Positions 50,924 through 62,178 of a stretch of DNA of 64,000 nucleotides are shown piece after piece. The stretch comes from Rallus limicola (lineage: Eukaryota; Chordata; Aves; Gruiformes; Rallidae): NCBI GenBank assembly GCA_022605955.1, contig JAKCOZ010000005.1, positions 54,313,762-54,377,761 of the forward strand, written 5' to 3'. A program made the position numbers and the translations under genes. The stretch's first letter is position 1. Each line of letters starts with the position of its first letter. A model generated the notes under the pieces. The model was given only the letters and a program-made list of their open reading frames with translations, had not been told where the DNA came from and searched no databases.

Positions 50924-51712
50924 CTGTGTATCACACATTACAATCATATTACACATCTGACTTTTGATGTAAAAGCACAGTAAAATTATATGGAGTTTCA
51001 AGAAACACCCAAAGAGGTTTTTAAAGATTCATTAAAGGATATGCACTTGTTCTCCTTCCTTTTGACTTCAAAAGAATTCATATCTGAATTAGCCTATTGC
51101 AATGCTATTTCCTCTAGACAAACATCCTGGGAGCAGTAGGTATGGCACAGTGCCATGTAGACCTGAAGACACATAAGACCCTCAATCTCTGCCTAAAGCA
51201 TGTGGCAGGAAAAACATAATTTTACTGTCTTTCTTCAATACCCAGGACCTCTCTCCCTAGGTGTTATCCTCCTGAGTGAAAAGGGAAAGTTGGAAAGGAA
51301 AAGAAAAATAAAAATTTCAGCATACATATTAGAAAACCCATGCCAAGTATAAAATTCATTTCCTTGACCCTGTTTTGAAAACCATTTTCCATTCTTCCTG
51401 AAATTCTCTTCAGGACCTAGGTCTGCAACAATGCCTGTGGGGAAAACAGTTCCTTAGAAGCAACAATGCTCTGCATGTTAAAAAGGGAGACGTCAAATTT
51501 GTTAAGTATGCTTCTTGTCTTGTGCTTTAACTGGAACAGGAATTGTGGCCCAAGGACATTCCACTACATGTAGACAGGAAACATGAAAAGTGCAAAACAG
51601 AGTCAGGGAGACCTGGAAGAATTTAGCTTTCTCTAAGAAAAATAAATCTGATTTAATCAGTTCTTTTGTTGATCCCACAGATGGATTTAAGATCTTTAAT
51701 GAAAATTTTTAA

Positions 51713-51815
51713 GAATCATAGAATGCTATGGGTAGGAAGGGACCTTAAAGATCAACAAGTTCCAATCCCACTGCCATGGGCAGGGACACCACTCACTAGA
51801 CCAGGCTGCTCGAAG
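51713..51815 (-). mobile_element. CR1 LINE, short 3'-end fragment
   Basis: AATCATAGAATGCTATGGGT, then GGAAGGGACCTTAAAGATCA and CCATGGGCAGGGACACCACT. About 100 bases, diverged. Confidence 0.85.
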
Positions 51816-54763
51816 GAATGTGTGAAAGATCATAAATGGTTACATATCACACAGCATTTGGAGCCTGTGGACAGAACTGCTGTACAACTTCTGTTAAAGT
51901 TATATTCCCTGAGAAGGAATGGCAGGGGTATTCTCTTGAAGACCTGATGGTACAGTAGTGCTCCCCAAAAGCTAAAAAGAAAGAAAAGGGAAGCATGCTT
52001 CAGTTCTGTGAGAGAAACCCTCCGCTGCTGTGGAGGCCACAAGTTAAATAAGCAGCCAAAAAATATAGACAAAAAGAAGACAATTTTTATGTTTGGCAAA
52101 CAAGAAGCATGGTGCAAACTATGCAGTCAGGGCTTCCCATTGCTTTCAGCTAACAACTGTCTCCTCCAATAACAGGAATCTCGACAGTAATGATATTGCT
52201 TCTCGTGTGCTTCACAATCATTTAAGCCAGTGCTGGAGAAATCAGGAGGAACAAGAAAAGAAACCATTCAGTTACTGTCTTTTCCTCACTGTCTGCACGA
52301 CTTGTTTGCAGTCCCCAGTGACAAAGTGTAGAGAGGCCTACACTAACAGATAGCATATCATCTCTGACAAGCACCAACAGAACCTCACCAGCACAGCAAA
52401 AAGCAAATACACATGCATCTGAGATCAAGCTGGCATCTCCAAAAGGCCCAACATGCATGGATGGGCCACTTACAATTGACACTAACTCAGGCAACCCTAC
52501 ACACCATGATGTTGACCAACACTGTTCATCATGTAAAGCTGACAATGATTTTCTGAAAGCAGAAAGGTCTCATGGAAATATGATCCAAGGCCACCAATGC
52601 TGCAGAGCATTAAATGTAAGCAGCGTAACAGCAGACTCGTGAGTCCATGTGAAGTGGGGTTTTTTTTTGCTTAAGACAAACCAAAAACCAGTTTAAACTA
52701 AACTGAGGTGCAAACAGAAGTTGAGAGATATCACAGATTCATAACCTACAATTATGCATTCCTGGATGATTAAAAAGCTGTGTCTTTTGAAATACTAAAA
52801 ATGAAAGCTAATCAGAATACCAAAGCGACGATCCCACCTAAAAAATGTTGATTGTATAAAAACATTCATACTTACATAAGGACACTATGAAAAGACTTTG
52901 CAACTAACTAATTTTCTAAGTTTTCAACAATTCACTTGAGACTTCAGATTACTTTGATTTACCATCTTTTAAATGTTTAGTCCCACATATACGACTTTCA
53001 GTGTTCTTGTCCCTCCCATTGTCAAAATGATTTATCTAGAATAGAAGGAGATCAGATTCCTTCTAGTCATCTCTTAACTTCTCAGAGCTAAGAGGACAGG
53101 GGCAAAGTGGCCACAAGTAACAGTTAATTCCTGCATCGTAGCACAAGAATGGACAGAAGAGGTCAAACCAAAGATGCATTCAGTCTGGCATTCTGTCTAA
53201 CAGTGGCTAAGAGCATATATAAATCTCAGAAAAATGCCATGCCAGAAATGGAGGAGCAGCCAAAGAATTTGGGTAGATAAGAAAATTCCTGTATGACTTA
53301 AGCCATTAGTTTTGGAGTGAGTGACCACACAGACATCACTCCCTGTGACTAAAAAGGCATTTGCTCCTGCCCTACATGTAAAGACAATACTCTTCTGTTG
53401 GCCAGAATCTGATCCACACACCCGTGTCAGGGAGCAAAGAAGTGGCATATATGGCAGCTCCACACCACTGCCCACAACCTCTCTGAAATGAGGATCCTGT
53501 TGAGAGGGATTACAGAAACCACCCAAGCTTTGCCATAACAAGTCCTAACATTCAGGAGGATCGTTCCCAGTTAAACCAGAACAAAGCTCTAACAAAGACT
53601 AGGCCCAGCTGGACATCGCCTGAAATACTGTGTATTTTCTCTGTCCTCTCAGCCTGGTTTTGCTCCTAAATGGATTAGTCTTCTTGCTTTGTATGGAGCT
53701 GATGCAGTTTCATTTCAATGCAGGCAAACCACAGCCTAGAGATGAAAACCACGTGAAATGACTGCTGTGAGAGTCAGTGACTAACCTGGGAGGGAATCTT
53801 TTAAGAAGTTTAAAGTGATTATTGCCTTAAACATTGCATAGAATGAATGATTCTGAAAGCCTGAGGATCTCTTGCTCTCCTAGCTGGTACAATGTCAGTA
53901 CAAAATGTGTTTCCTACAGGCAGGTGACACAGCAGTCAGTCGTAGATCTGAATACAGGTGCCATCCCTAACTGAAACTAGGGGAAAGCTTCACCATTGTT
54001 ACATGGTAGACAGATGCTGTCAAAACAAGCTCTGAAATCATCTGGTTCAGGGTTTCTTTTACAAATTATTTTTATTTTTCAGAGAAGGAAGTACAGATCT
54101 AGTAGAGCATCTTACAGAGCACAGCCTTGCCCCAGCCAAGATAGATGTGTATTGTGGTTATCACTTATAGGTCACATCACAGAAAAGGTAAGAATTTAGC
54201 CCATGAGAAAGAGTGATTTAGAGTCTTACAGCAGGACTACTTAGGTACAGGAAGAGATTATTTAGTTTGGGGGAAAAAAATAAACCAAACAAAACCACAC
54301 ACATGATGTTTGGAGGTTTGTCGGCTTGGTTTGAAGGGACAGTGAGTTTTATATGCCAGCAGGCAAAAAAATCCCACAGTAAAGGGTCAGATGCAGAAAG
54401 AACTTCCTAAAAATAAGAGCTAACTATCTGAATGTTAAAGATAACATTGTACTGTATGCATATTTTCTATGAAAGACACTATGTCAGGTCACCTTATGTT
54501 TCTTGCATAGATAAGACTATGTGCACAGGTCATCTTACACATGGTACATTACTATCTGTCTGCACCCAGGCAAACAAAAAAGCAATCCTAACCCCATCAG
54601 CTAATTCTCCAGAGAATGAGATTCAGGTATCACTGCGTTCTTTATCACAGTTAATGACACTAAAAGAAGGAAACATGATTTACACTCTCTGTTCCTTTTA
54701 ATTCTAATCAGTGAAGTGATAACTAGGATATGAGCTTCACCTCAACAGACACAGTAGTTTAAC

Positions 54764-56950
54764 AGAATCACTGAAAATTAGGAGTTGGAAGGGACCTCGA
54801 AAGATCATCTAGTCCAACACCCCCGCCAGAGCAGGATCACCCAGACTAAATCCCACAGGAATGCATCCATGGAGGTCTGAATGTCTCCAGAGAAGGAGAC
54901 TCCACAACCTCTCTGGGCAGCCTGTCCCAGGGCTCTGCCACCCTCACAGTGACAAAGTTCCTCCTGACATTCCCATGGAGCTTCCTCTGCTCCAGCTTGC
55001 ACCCCCTGCCCCTTGTCCTGTCACTGCCATCACTGAGAAGAGCCTGGCTCCATCCTCCTGACTCTTGCCCTTCACAGATTTATAAACATTAATAAGGTCA
55101 CCCCTCAGCCTCCAAGTGGAAGTGAATCTGACTGGTCTGTAGTTACACAGGTCCTCCTTTTTGCCCTTTTTTAAGGCTAGAGTAATATTTGCTTTCCTCC
55201 AGTCCTCAGGCATCTCTCCCATCTCCCAGGATTTAGCAAAGATGATGGATAGTGGCCTAGCAATGGCTTCTGCCAGCTCCCTCAGTACCCTCGGGTGCAT
55301 CCTGTCAGGACCCATGGATTTATGGTTGTCCAGATACCTGAAGTCATCCCTGACCCAGTCCTCATCAACTGAGGCAGACTCGTCATTTACCCTGACTTCC
55401 CCCAGGGCTTCAGCCATCTGGGGCTCCTGCAAACAGTCTCCAGCAGTGTAGACAGAGGCAAAGAAGGCAGCCAGTAACTCCACCTTCTTACTATCCTCGG
55501 TCACCAGGGCACCCACCTCATTTAACAGAGGGCCTACATTGCCTCTAGTGTTAGTTTTGTCTGCAATGTACTTGAAAAAGCCCTTTCTGTTGTCCTTGAC
55601 CTCTCTTATAAGGTTTAATTCCAAAAAGGCCTTAGCTTTCCTAGTTTCCACCCTACCTGCCCTGACAACAGTCTTATATGCCTCCCAAGTGGTCATCCCT
55701 TCCTTCCATAATCTGTAGGCTCTCTTCTGCTTGAGTCTGCCCAGCAGTCCCGTTTATCCATGCAGGTCTTCTGTCACCCATTCTTTACTTCTTTCCCATT
55801 GGGATGCTCTGATCTTGAGCTTGGAAGAAGTGGGCCTTAAATATGGACCAACTGTCTTGGGCCTCTTTACCTTCCAGTACCCTGTCCCATGGGATTTCCC
55901 CCAGTAATTGCTTGAAGATGCCAAAGTTGGCGCTGCTGAAGTCCAGGGTTGCAGTACTACTTGATATTCTCTTCCTGCTGCATAAGACCTTGAACTCCAC
56001 CATCTCATGGTTGCTGCACCCAAGTCTACCCTCAACCATCACCTCTTCAAACAGTCCCTCCTTGTTAGTAAGTACAAGATCCAGCAGTGCTCCTCTCCTA
56101 GTAGGCTCATCTACTATTTGCATTAGGAAGTTATTGTCACTGCACTGGAGGAACCTCCTGAACTGTGAGCAGCTGGATGTGCCAGCCTTCCAGCAAATAT
56201 CTGGGTAGTTAAAATCCCCCATAAGAACCAGGGCCTGCAACTACCAGGCTATCATCAGCTGCCAGTAGAAGGGCTAATCAGCTTCCTTCTCTTGATCAGG
56301 CAGCCTGTAATAGACACCCACAAAAGTATCACACATGCAAGTCTGTCCTTTAATTCTCACCCACAAACCATCTACTTGTTCCTTGTCTGCCCCTGGACAG
56401 AACTCAATACATTCTAGTTGCTCTTTCACATAAAGAGCAGCTGCATCTCCGCTCCTTGATGGCCTGTCTTTCCTAAAAAGGACATAGCCATCCATGGCCA
56501 CATTCCAGTCATGTGAGTTGTCCCACCAAGTCTCTGTAATTGCAACTAGGTCATAACCCCTTGATCCCACACAGATTTCCAACTCCTCCTGTTTATTCCC
56601 CATACTGTGTGCATTGGTGTACAAGCATTTCAGGGGGTGAGCTGAGCACACCATTTTTGCCCTAGGGCAGTGTGAGGTCTTCTGGTTCTCATTATTACCA
56701 GAACACTGCCCTACTGGTGGGAACCCAGAAACAACCCCATCCCCCTTCAAATCTAGTTTAAAGCCCTATGGAAGAGGCCAGCGAATTCTCTTCCTATAAC
56801 CCTACTCCCCCTAGACAATAAGCCCTTCCCACATACTCCTGTCAGGCCCATTGTCTTATAAAACCAGCCATGACCAAAGAAGTCAAAGCCCTGCCTGTAG
56901 CACCAGTCTCTGAGCCATGTATTTAAAGACTGGATCCTTCTATTCAAGAG
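54764..56950 (-). mobile_element. Long CR1 LINE: ORF1 end, endonuclease, RT start, internally deleted
   Basis: Reading the minus strand from 56950: the ORF1 C-terminus (LNTWLRDWC...FAGLFHRALN, ending near 56753), then an ORF2 AP-endonuclease domain (NAHSMGNKQEELE, then GDFNYPDICW, to about 55785), the linker, and the start of the reverse transcriptase (SWEMGEMPEDWRKANI, CNYRPV). The RT then jumps near 55114 to its C-terminal block ([16 protein letters not shown]), so the palm with the catalytic aspartates is missing. After it come the 3' UTR and the inverted tail at 54764. Two stops near 56250, another with a frameshift near 55780, and SNH in place of the expected SDH in the endonuclease show it is dead. 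Confidence 0.93.
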
Positions 56951-57700
56951 AGCATTGCTGTCTTGGTCTTCTTCAGCCACCCACTGTACCATTTGACTTT
57001 CCTGGAAGCTGCTGCATGATAGGGCATGTGATATACCCACTTAATTTCACACTCTGGCCCAGCTCTGTATGAGGTTATTCTTGAGATGAGTCCCATTGGC
57101 TGACTCATCTCATTTCATCACAGGACTTGTTTTTCAAGGCTCCATGGAGTGTTCTGGGCAATGGCATGGGACAGGGGATATGTTTCCAGTCATCCAGTGG
57201 TTTCTTCCATCATTTCAAGCCTTGCCTTGGCGGGTTTGTGGGAGTGGAAATCAATCAACTCTCCAGGCCTCCTTGCATTTATATTTCAGCCATTGCCCTC
57301 AATACCAGAGAAGCTTTAACTGCTTGACTTTCTGGACTACAGTGAACGTTCCATGTTACTGGCAGGTGCAAGATAGGATCCATGGTCAAGTCCACCCCTC
57401 GATCACAAACCCCTCTCTCTCTTGCATCTCCTCCATGATGGCTTGAGGTGTCATGGGCCCTACAAGCTGTAAATAACTCACTTTTATGTTGCTTGTTCAA
57501 GCCTATCTGAGCCACTTCAATCTTAGCAGCCTGATCCACGTGCTGGCTGTTCTGATGTTCTTCAGTGGCTCCACTCATGGGCACATGTGCATCTACATGA
57601 AGTTCTTTTACAACCTGCTTCTCCAGCTGGGCAGCACTATCTTGCCTCAATGGGGCAACCCACATAGGCTTGTGAACAACCATTCCAAGATCTCAAAGTG
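56950..57700 (-). mobile_element. Endogenous retrovirus (ERVL-like) integrase relic
   Basis: The minus strand encodes a decayed pol fragment. From 57683 to 57279 one open frame covers the sequence before and through the integrase zinc-binding domain, with the HH pair visible in HDTSSHHGGDA. The cysteine pair is poorly kept. Below 57279 the integrase core continues in at least three frames with several in-frame stops, up to the junction with the CR1 at about 56950. The closest match in memory is the avian ERVL-like integrase. No LTR, gag, protease or env is seen beside it. The element cannot make protein. Confidence 0.8.
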
Positions 57701-58340
57701 AAAGTAGTATAATATTTAAAATCCTCTTTGAAGATGACTTAAGAAAAAAATCCATGAACACAGCAACCATGGTAATTCTATTATTACTTTCAAACACACT
57801 GGGAAGCTTAACATATTAAAAAGCAATCTGTCTCCTCATTTTTAGCTGTTGCCACTTGTTATTTGAATTTATCTTTAGTTAGTGAGTAAACCATCATCTC
57901 TAGGTAACAGCACATACTAATAAAGTAGTAACAAATTAACTCTATGAGTTGCAAGCAGAGATCAATAGGATCTTCCTCTACCTTCAAGCAGTCTGAGGTA
58001 CATCATCATTACCACCTTTCCAACCCTGCCTCTACAAAGACAAGTGACAGTCCTGAAATGCTGAATCAGTGGATTACAACTGGTAAGGCCAAACCAGTAA
58101 AGCTGTGAGGAAGTGCAGAAAAGGTAAAAGAAAAGGTCTGAGCCTAACAGAAAGCATACTGTAAAGAATCTATCACAGTAAGAACAATCCTTTTTATGAT
58201 ACACATATACTTTTGACTCAGCTGAATGTGTCACTTTAAATGCACCACTGTCAGTCACCATAGTGAAACAGGAAAATCTGTTTTCCTAGGTTTCAGTTTG
58301 CACTTTCTGTCCTGCCACAGAAAGGATCCTTTGAGTTTAC

Positions 58341-58480
58341 CTGTGACAGATCCTCAGAGGGAGATGTCACTCTGCAGCTTGGCTGGGCTGCTTGCAGAAC
58401 AGGATCTAAAACTGGTTGTGATTCCAATTCAGCCATAAACATTGGACCATGACTTGTATCTGCATCTCCAAGAATTTCTG
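58341..58480 (-). CDS. KIAA0586: TALPID3 coding exon (fourth from last), NAGNAG acceptor
   Basis: The exon is 140 bases with the upstream acceptor, or 137 with the downstream one. It enters in phase 1 and leaves in phase 0, with donor CAG followed by gtaaac. The acceptor reads CTCTCAGCAG, a NAGNAG tandem, so the mRNA may or may not include one extra codon: the junction gives AEILGDAD or EILGDAD. The frame is intact either way. The segment carries SHGPM and an acidic/proline-rich stretch ending SPSEDLSQ, matching the order of motifs I remember in TALPID3. A solo LTR in antisense orientation lies 262 bases upstream in the gene's direction, and the CR1/ERV complex lies in the downstream intron. 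Confidence 0.9.
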
Positions 58481-58484
58481 CTGA
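58477..58484 (-). promoter_or_regulatory. Tandem NAGNAG splice acceptor
   Basis: The minus strand reads TCAGCAG immediately before AAATTC. Both AG dinucleotides keep the reading frame, since they differ by 3 bases. This arrangement commonly yields two mRNAs differing by one residue, here an extra alanine at the junction. Confidence 0.6.
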
Positions 58485-58742
58485 GAGAGAAAAATAAAGA
58501 GAAAAAAATTCCTTGGTGAGTTTGAGCAGTAATCAGAATGAGAAGTCTTTCAAGATTCAACAATGGGGCATACAACATTAAAAAGAATTATTTCCTTCTT
58601 ACATAGCTCATTGTATAGTGACCTCCCTTAAATTGTTCTTGTGGAGAAAAAAGATAGAATAAATATATTCCTGTAGAAACTGGGAAAAAAAAAAAAAATC
58701 AATCAGTTTTACCATCCATAGATTTCTAAAATGGGAACCATT

Positions 58743-58995
58743 TGTCCTGGTTTCAGCTCAAGAACTACCTGAGTTTTGGCTATGGTTGGTGAGCACTTAT
58801 GCTGTGCCTCACTTGTTTGGTACATTGTATTATTATTATTGTTGTTATTATTCCTGCCTTCCTTTTCTGTCCTATTAAACTACCTCAACTGAGTTTTACT
58901 TATTTTTTTTCCAATTCTCTCCCCTATCCCACTGGGAGGAAGTGAGCAAACAGCTGTGTGGTTGTTTTAGCTCCCTCCTGGATTAAAGCATGGCA
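58743..58995 (+). mobile_element. Solo LTR of an avian ERV, internally deleted
   Basis: The piece begins TGTCCTGGTTTCAGC and ends AAAGCATGGCA, giving TG...CA termini. Inside are a (TTATTATT) triplet run at 58826-58852, CTTTTCTGTCCTATTAAACT (poly-A-signal region) and CCAATTCTCTCCCCTATCCC. This is the order found in the common avian ERVL-type LTR, but the middle part between about 58770 and 58788 has been lost. It runs opposite to the integrase relic at 56950-57700 and is probably a separate insertion. I saw no clear target-site duplication. Confidence 0.75.
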
Positions 58996-59526
58996 ATTTA
59001 TAGCTTCAGAGCTGTATAGTTCATCATACCACTGTATGTTTAATTGGACATACTGGAAAGAGACTGGAAAGGCTTCTTCATGAAAATGCCTCACTGCTGT
59101 GTGAATGAAAAGAAACCTGCATATAGTCTATTTTATGAGATAATTTGCTATATAATCCAGCATTTATCATGCTTTTCCAGCCTGCAAGCATGTAAAGCAT
59201 CTTCATGAAAAATGTACTGACAGCTCCCAAACTAACTTTAGCCTTCTGCTATCATACAGAGCCAAAGAAAGTATGTTAAGCCTGATTACCAACAATTATT
59301 CCTTAATTAACTGTAATTATTGTTCACTACAAGACTACATGTGCCACATTTCATTTGAATGTTGTTTTTTAGAGTCATGTTGGTTTTTATAAGGAATGAA
59401 AGACAAGGATTTATAAATGAAAGACTGATCATCAAGATGCTGTTATATACCTCCATAACCAACACCTCCCATCCTACAGACATCATGTTTCTATAATACA
59501 AAAAAACCCCAACTGGTGACAAAACC

Positions 59527-59690
59527 AAATCACAGAATGTTCAGGGTTGGAAGGGACCTCAAAAGATCATCTAGTCCAACCTCCCTGACAGAGCAGGATC
59601 ACCTAGATTAGGTCACACAAGAACATGTCCAGGTGGGTTTTGGATGTCTCCAAAGAAGGAGACTCCACAACCTCTCTGGGCAGTCTGTAG
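59527..59690 (-). mobile_element. CR1 LINE, 3'-end fragment
   Basis: AATCACAGAATGTTCAGGGT, GGAAGGGACCTCAAAAGATC, CAGAGCAGGATCACCTAGAT and GGAGACTCCACAACCTCTCT. It is the same subfamily as the long copy at 54764, whose 3' UTR reads almost the same. Confidence 0.9.
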
Positions 59691-60231
59691 AATAGATACA
59701 CAAAGATAGCAATAGACACACAGTCCCCAGAATTCTTAGAGATTCTTGCTCATTGTGAGAGAGAAAATGAGCATCCACTGCAAGGTTATATGTACAGAGA
59801 TACATACCCTGAAATATATTCATTTTTACACCCACTGAACAGAATTATTTCATTTTACCCTAAAAAGAAAATCTGAAACAAAATAATTTATCTGCATTGT
59901 AACTGTTGTGGCTTCAGGAAAAACCACTTTGCTCTGATTTGCAATCTCACATACCAGCAGAAAGATACAAAGGGTTTGGAAGAAAAGTGGAAAGATTCAC
60001 AGATCATTCCTTCCCCTCCTTCCACCTCCTCGCAAGAACAGATGGTTTCCTATTCAGTGCTTTCTTGGCTATCAAAAGGACTTGAAAAAAAGCTTTTGTG
60101 TTCTTCCCTGATATTAAAACACTCTTGTCTTGAAAGTAGATCTTAGATGTTATGCAATGTTGTTTACTTAGCAATGTCAATGAACACTGTGCTGTGTCTT
60201 CAGAGGTGGAGAGGGAGGAAAGCTAAATTAA

Positions 60232-60325
60232 AAATCATAGAATTGTCTCAGTTGGAAGGGACCCTTTAGATCACCAAGACCAACCATCACCCTAACCTGC
60301 CAGCCACTACTAAACCAGCATGAAA
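60232..60325 (-). mobile_element. CR1-like 3'-end fragment
   Basis: AATCATAGAATTGTCTCAGT, GGAAGGGACCCTTTAGATCA and CCAACCATCACCCTAACCTG. The body after the tail differs from the other copies, which suggests a further CR1 subfamily. Confidence 0.8.
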
Positions 60326-60592
60326 AAAAACAGATGCTGTTACTTTCATTTAATACAACTTGTGTGCACTTTGTACAAAAGTTGCTATTTCCCAATTCTC
60401 CCAGAGTTTTTATCCTTGATTAAACCTTTCCTCAAAAATTCCAAAGGGAAAGAACTTCTTAGTTGATTAATGATCAGAATGCCACAGAAATCAATCTGGG
60501 ATTATTACAGATTATATAAAAGCACTGGGCATTCCCCCCATGGTAGTTAGTCCAGGGCACTTGTTCCCTCTAAAAAACCCTCAACTACAACA

Positions 60593-60621
60593 GAAATAAT
60601 ATGACATGAAATAATATGACA
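60593..60621. repeat. 15-base tandem duplication
   Basis: GAAATAATATGACAT is followed directly by GAAATAATATGACA. Confidence 0.9.
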
Positions 60622-61997
60622 AGATTTAGACAGATGAGCATAAAACATGACTAGAGACACACACTGCTTCTAAATTATCATTGCATGCAGGAGCTGGTTT
60701 TGAAAACTATTGGACATTTACAGGACAGACAAAGGGCATGCTTAATTAAATTAAATAAATTTTAAAAATAAGATATAGAGGATGTACAAACACCAAGCAC
60801 TGTTAGAAACTTACCACAGATTGACCTAGTTTATTCACTAATTTATTCCTACATCCTACTGTTGTTAATGCTGACTGTACTCTGACAGCACAGAGTTCAA
60901 CAAGTGACCTGGAGAAAAGTTTTATGACAGGGAGCCTAATGCAATCCATCTTCACACAAGGTCAACAAAATACTTAAAATACAAGTTTGACAATATATAA
61001 TGTACCAGAACATATTTTCAAGGCTGACAGTGATGTAGCTGGTCCAAAATGTTATGTAACAGCTAGCTGAAAAAGCTTACTCTATATATAACCAGTTCAA
61101 ACGTGAATCAGTTCAAAACTAAGCAAATACTCTTATTTCTCTGAGATTATTTTTGACAGATGTAGAACACATTCATTATGAATCCACTTCCTACTGGCCA
61201 AGAGTTGATAATGTGAGACACTTCTCCTGTCAAATCCATGAATGTGGAAATTACAAGGACAGAAAACCAGCTGTTTGATCACTTTAGTTTACACAACTTC
61301 TGATGAAGCAGTGCAATCACACTTGTGTTGTAATGCCTTAATTATTTTTTCAGTGTAGTTTAAATCATATTTAGAACAACAGTCAACAAAATGAAGAGTT
61401 TCTACATGATTGCAGCAATTTAATTAAGCAAGTTAAGAAGTACATTTTCAGATAACAAAAGAGAAACTGGGATAAAAAACTTGGGAGAGGAAGGATGGAC
61501 CATTGGTTACAGTACTAGTTTTGACTCAAATGAAATAACTTCATTTCCCTGCTTTAGCACAGCACTACTCTGTAGAAACTATTATATGTGTGCACCTCAG
61601 GTATCTTCTGGGAACAAAAAGAATTTCCATATTGTTACAGAAATATATGAAACAAAAATATATTTACCAATTATGAGACACTGAGGTATCACCTGGACAG
61701 AGCTATAAAAACAAGCGGGGGGAGCGCTATGTGAGGGGACAGAGCAGACTGAACTGCCAGTGTTAAGACCAATCCTATGGTCAAACTGAGTGTTTTTGAG
61801 AATGGAGTTTGACTTAGAAGAATAAAATACATACTTTACAAGTCAACTTTTGCATAGGCAAGTGGGCACTTGGCATGATTTTTGTTCAAATTGTGGAATA
61901 CTACAGATAAAGAAGAGTGAAGACACGGCTTCCAGTTCTCAGAGTAGGAATGCTACTCATTTTGTTGCAGCAATTCCCTATGAATGTCTAATTGTAC

Positions 61998-62178
61998 CTC
62001 CAATTTGGGCCAGCTGCCCTGGTGATGAAGAACGGAAGCCCTGGTGTGGTCTGTTCTCAGATGTCCGAGCAGTTGGATGGTCCATGTAAGCTGAATGTCC
62101 CATTAGGAGTCTCTCTGCTACTCTGGTCAGCCTTGGTCTTTGACCTTCTCTGAGCTCTCCAGCACTGCCATCAGAATC
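61998..62178 (-). CDS. KIAA0586: TALPID3 coding exon (fifth from last)
   Basis: The exon is 181 bases (60 codons plus one base), phase 0 to phase 1. The acceptor is TGTGTGTAG before GATTCTGATG and the donor is GGAG followed by gtacaa. The peptide begins DSDGSAGELREGQRP and contains MGHSAYM. As I remember the human protein, the corresponding block has a SEGQRP motif and MGHS.YM, so this is a strong anchor. The serine of the SEGQ-type repeat is arginine here (REGQ), so the second copy of that short motif has diverged. The exon is rich in Arg, Ser and Pro and has no predicted fold that I can see. Confidence 0.92.

Larger units (their letters stand above)
50924..58340 (-). other. KIAA0586: TALPID3 intron (7.4 kb) with transposon cluster
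   Basis: It contains the CR1 at 51713, the long CR1 at 54764-56950 and the ERV integrase relic at 56950-57700. The rest (51816-54763 and 57701-58340) is unique sequence with nothing recognised. Confidence 0.7.
58481..61997 (-). other. KIAA0586: TALPID3 intron (3.5 kb)
   Basis: It contains the solo LTR, two CR1 tails (59527, 60232) and a 15-base duplication. The remainder, about 60630-61997, is AT-rich unique sequence. Confidence 0.7.

Noticed and set aside
58743..58995. The LTR as the LTR of the ERV relic at 56950-57700
   Set aside because: The orientations are opposite, so they are not two parts of one simple provirus.
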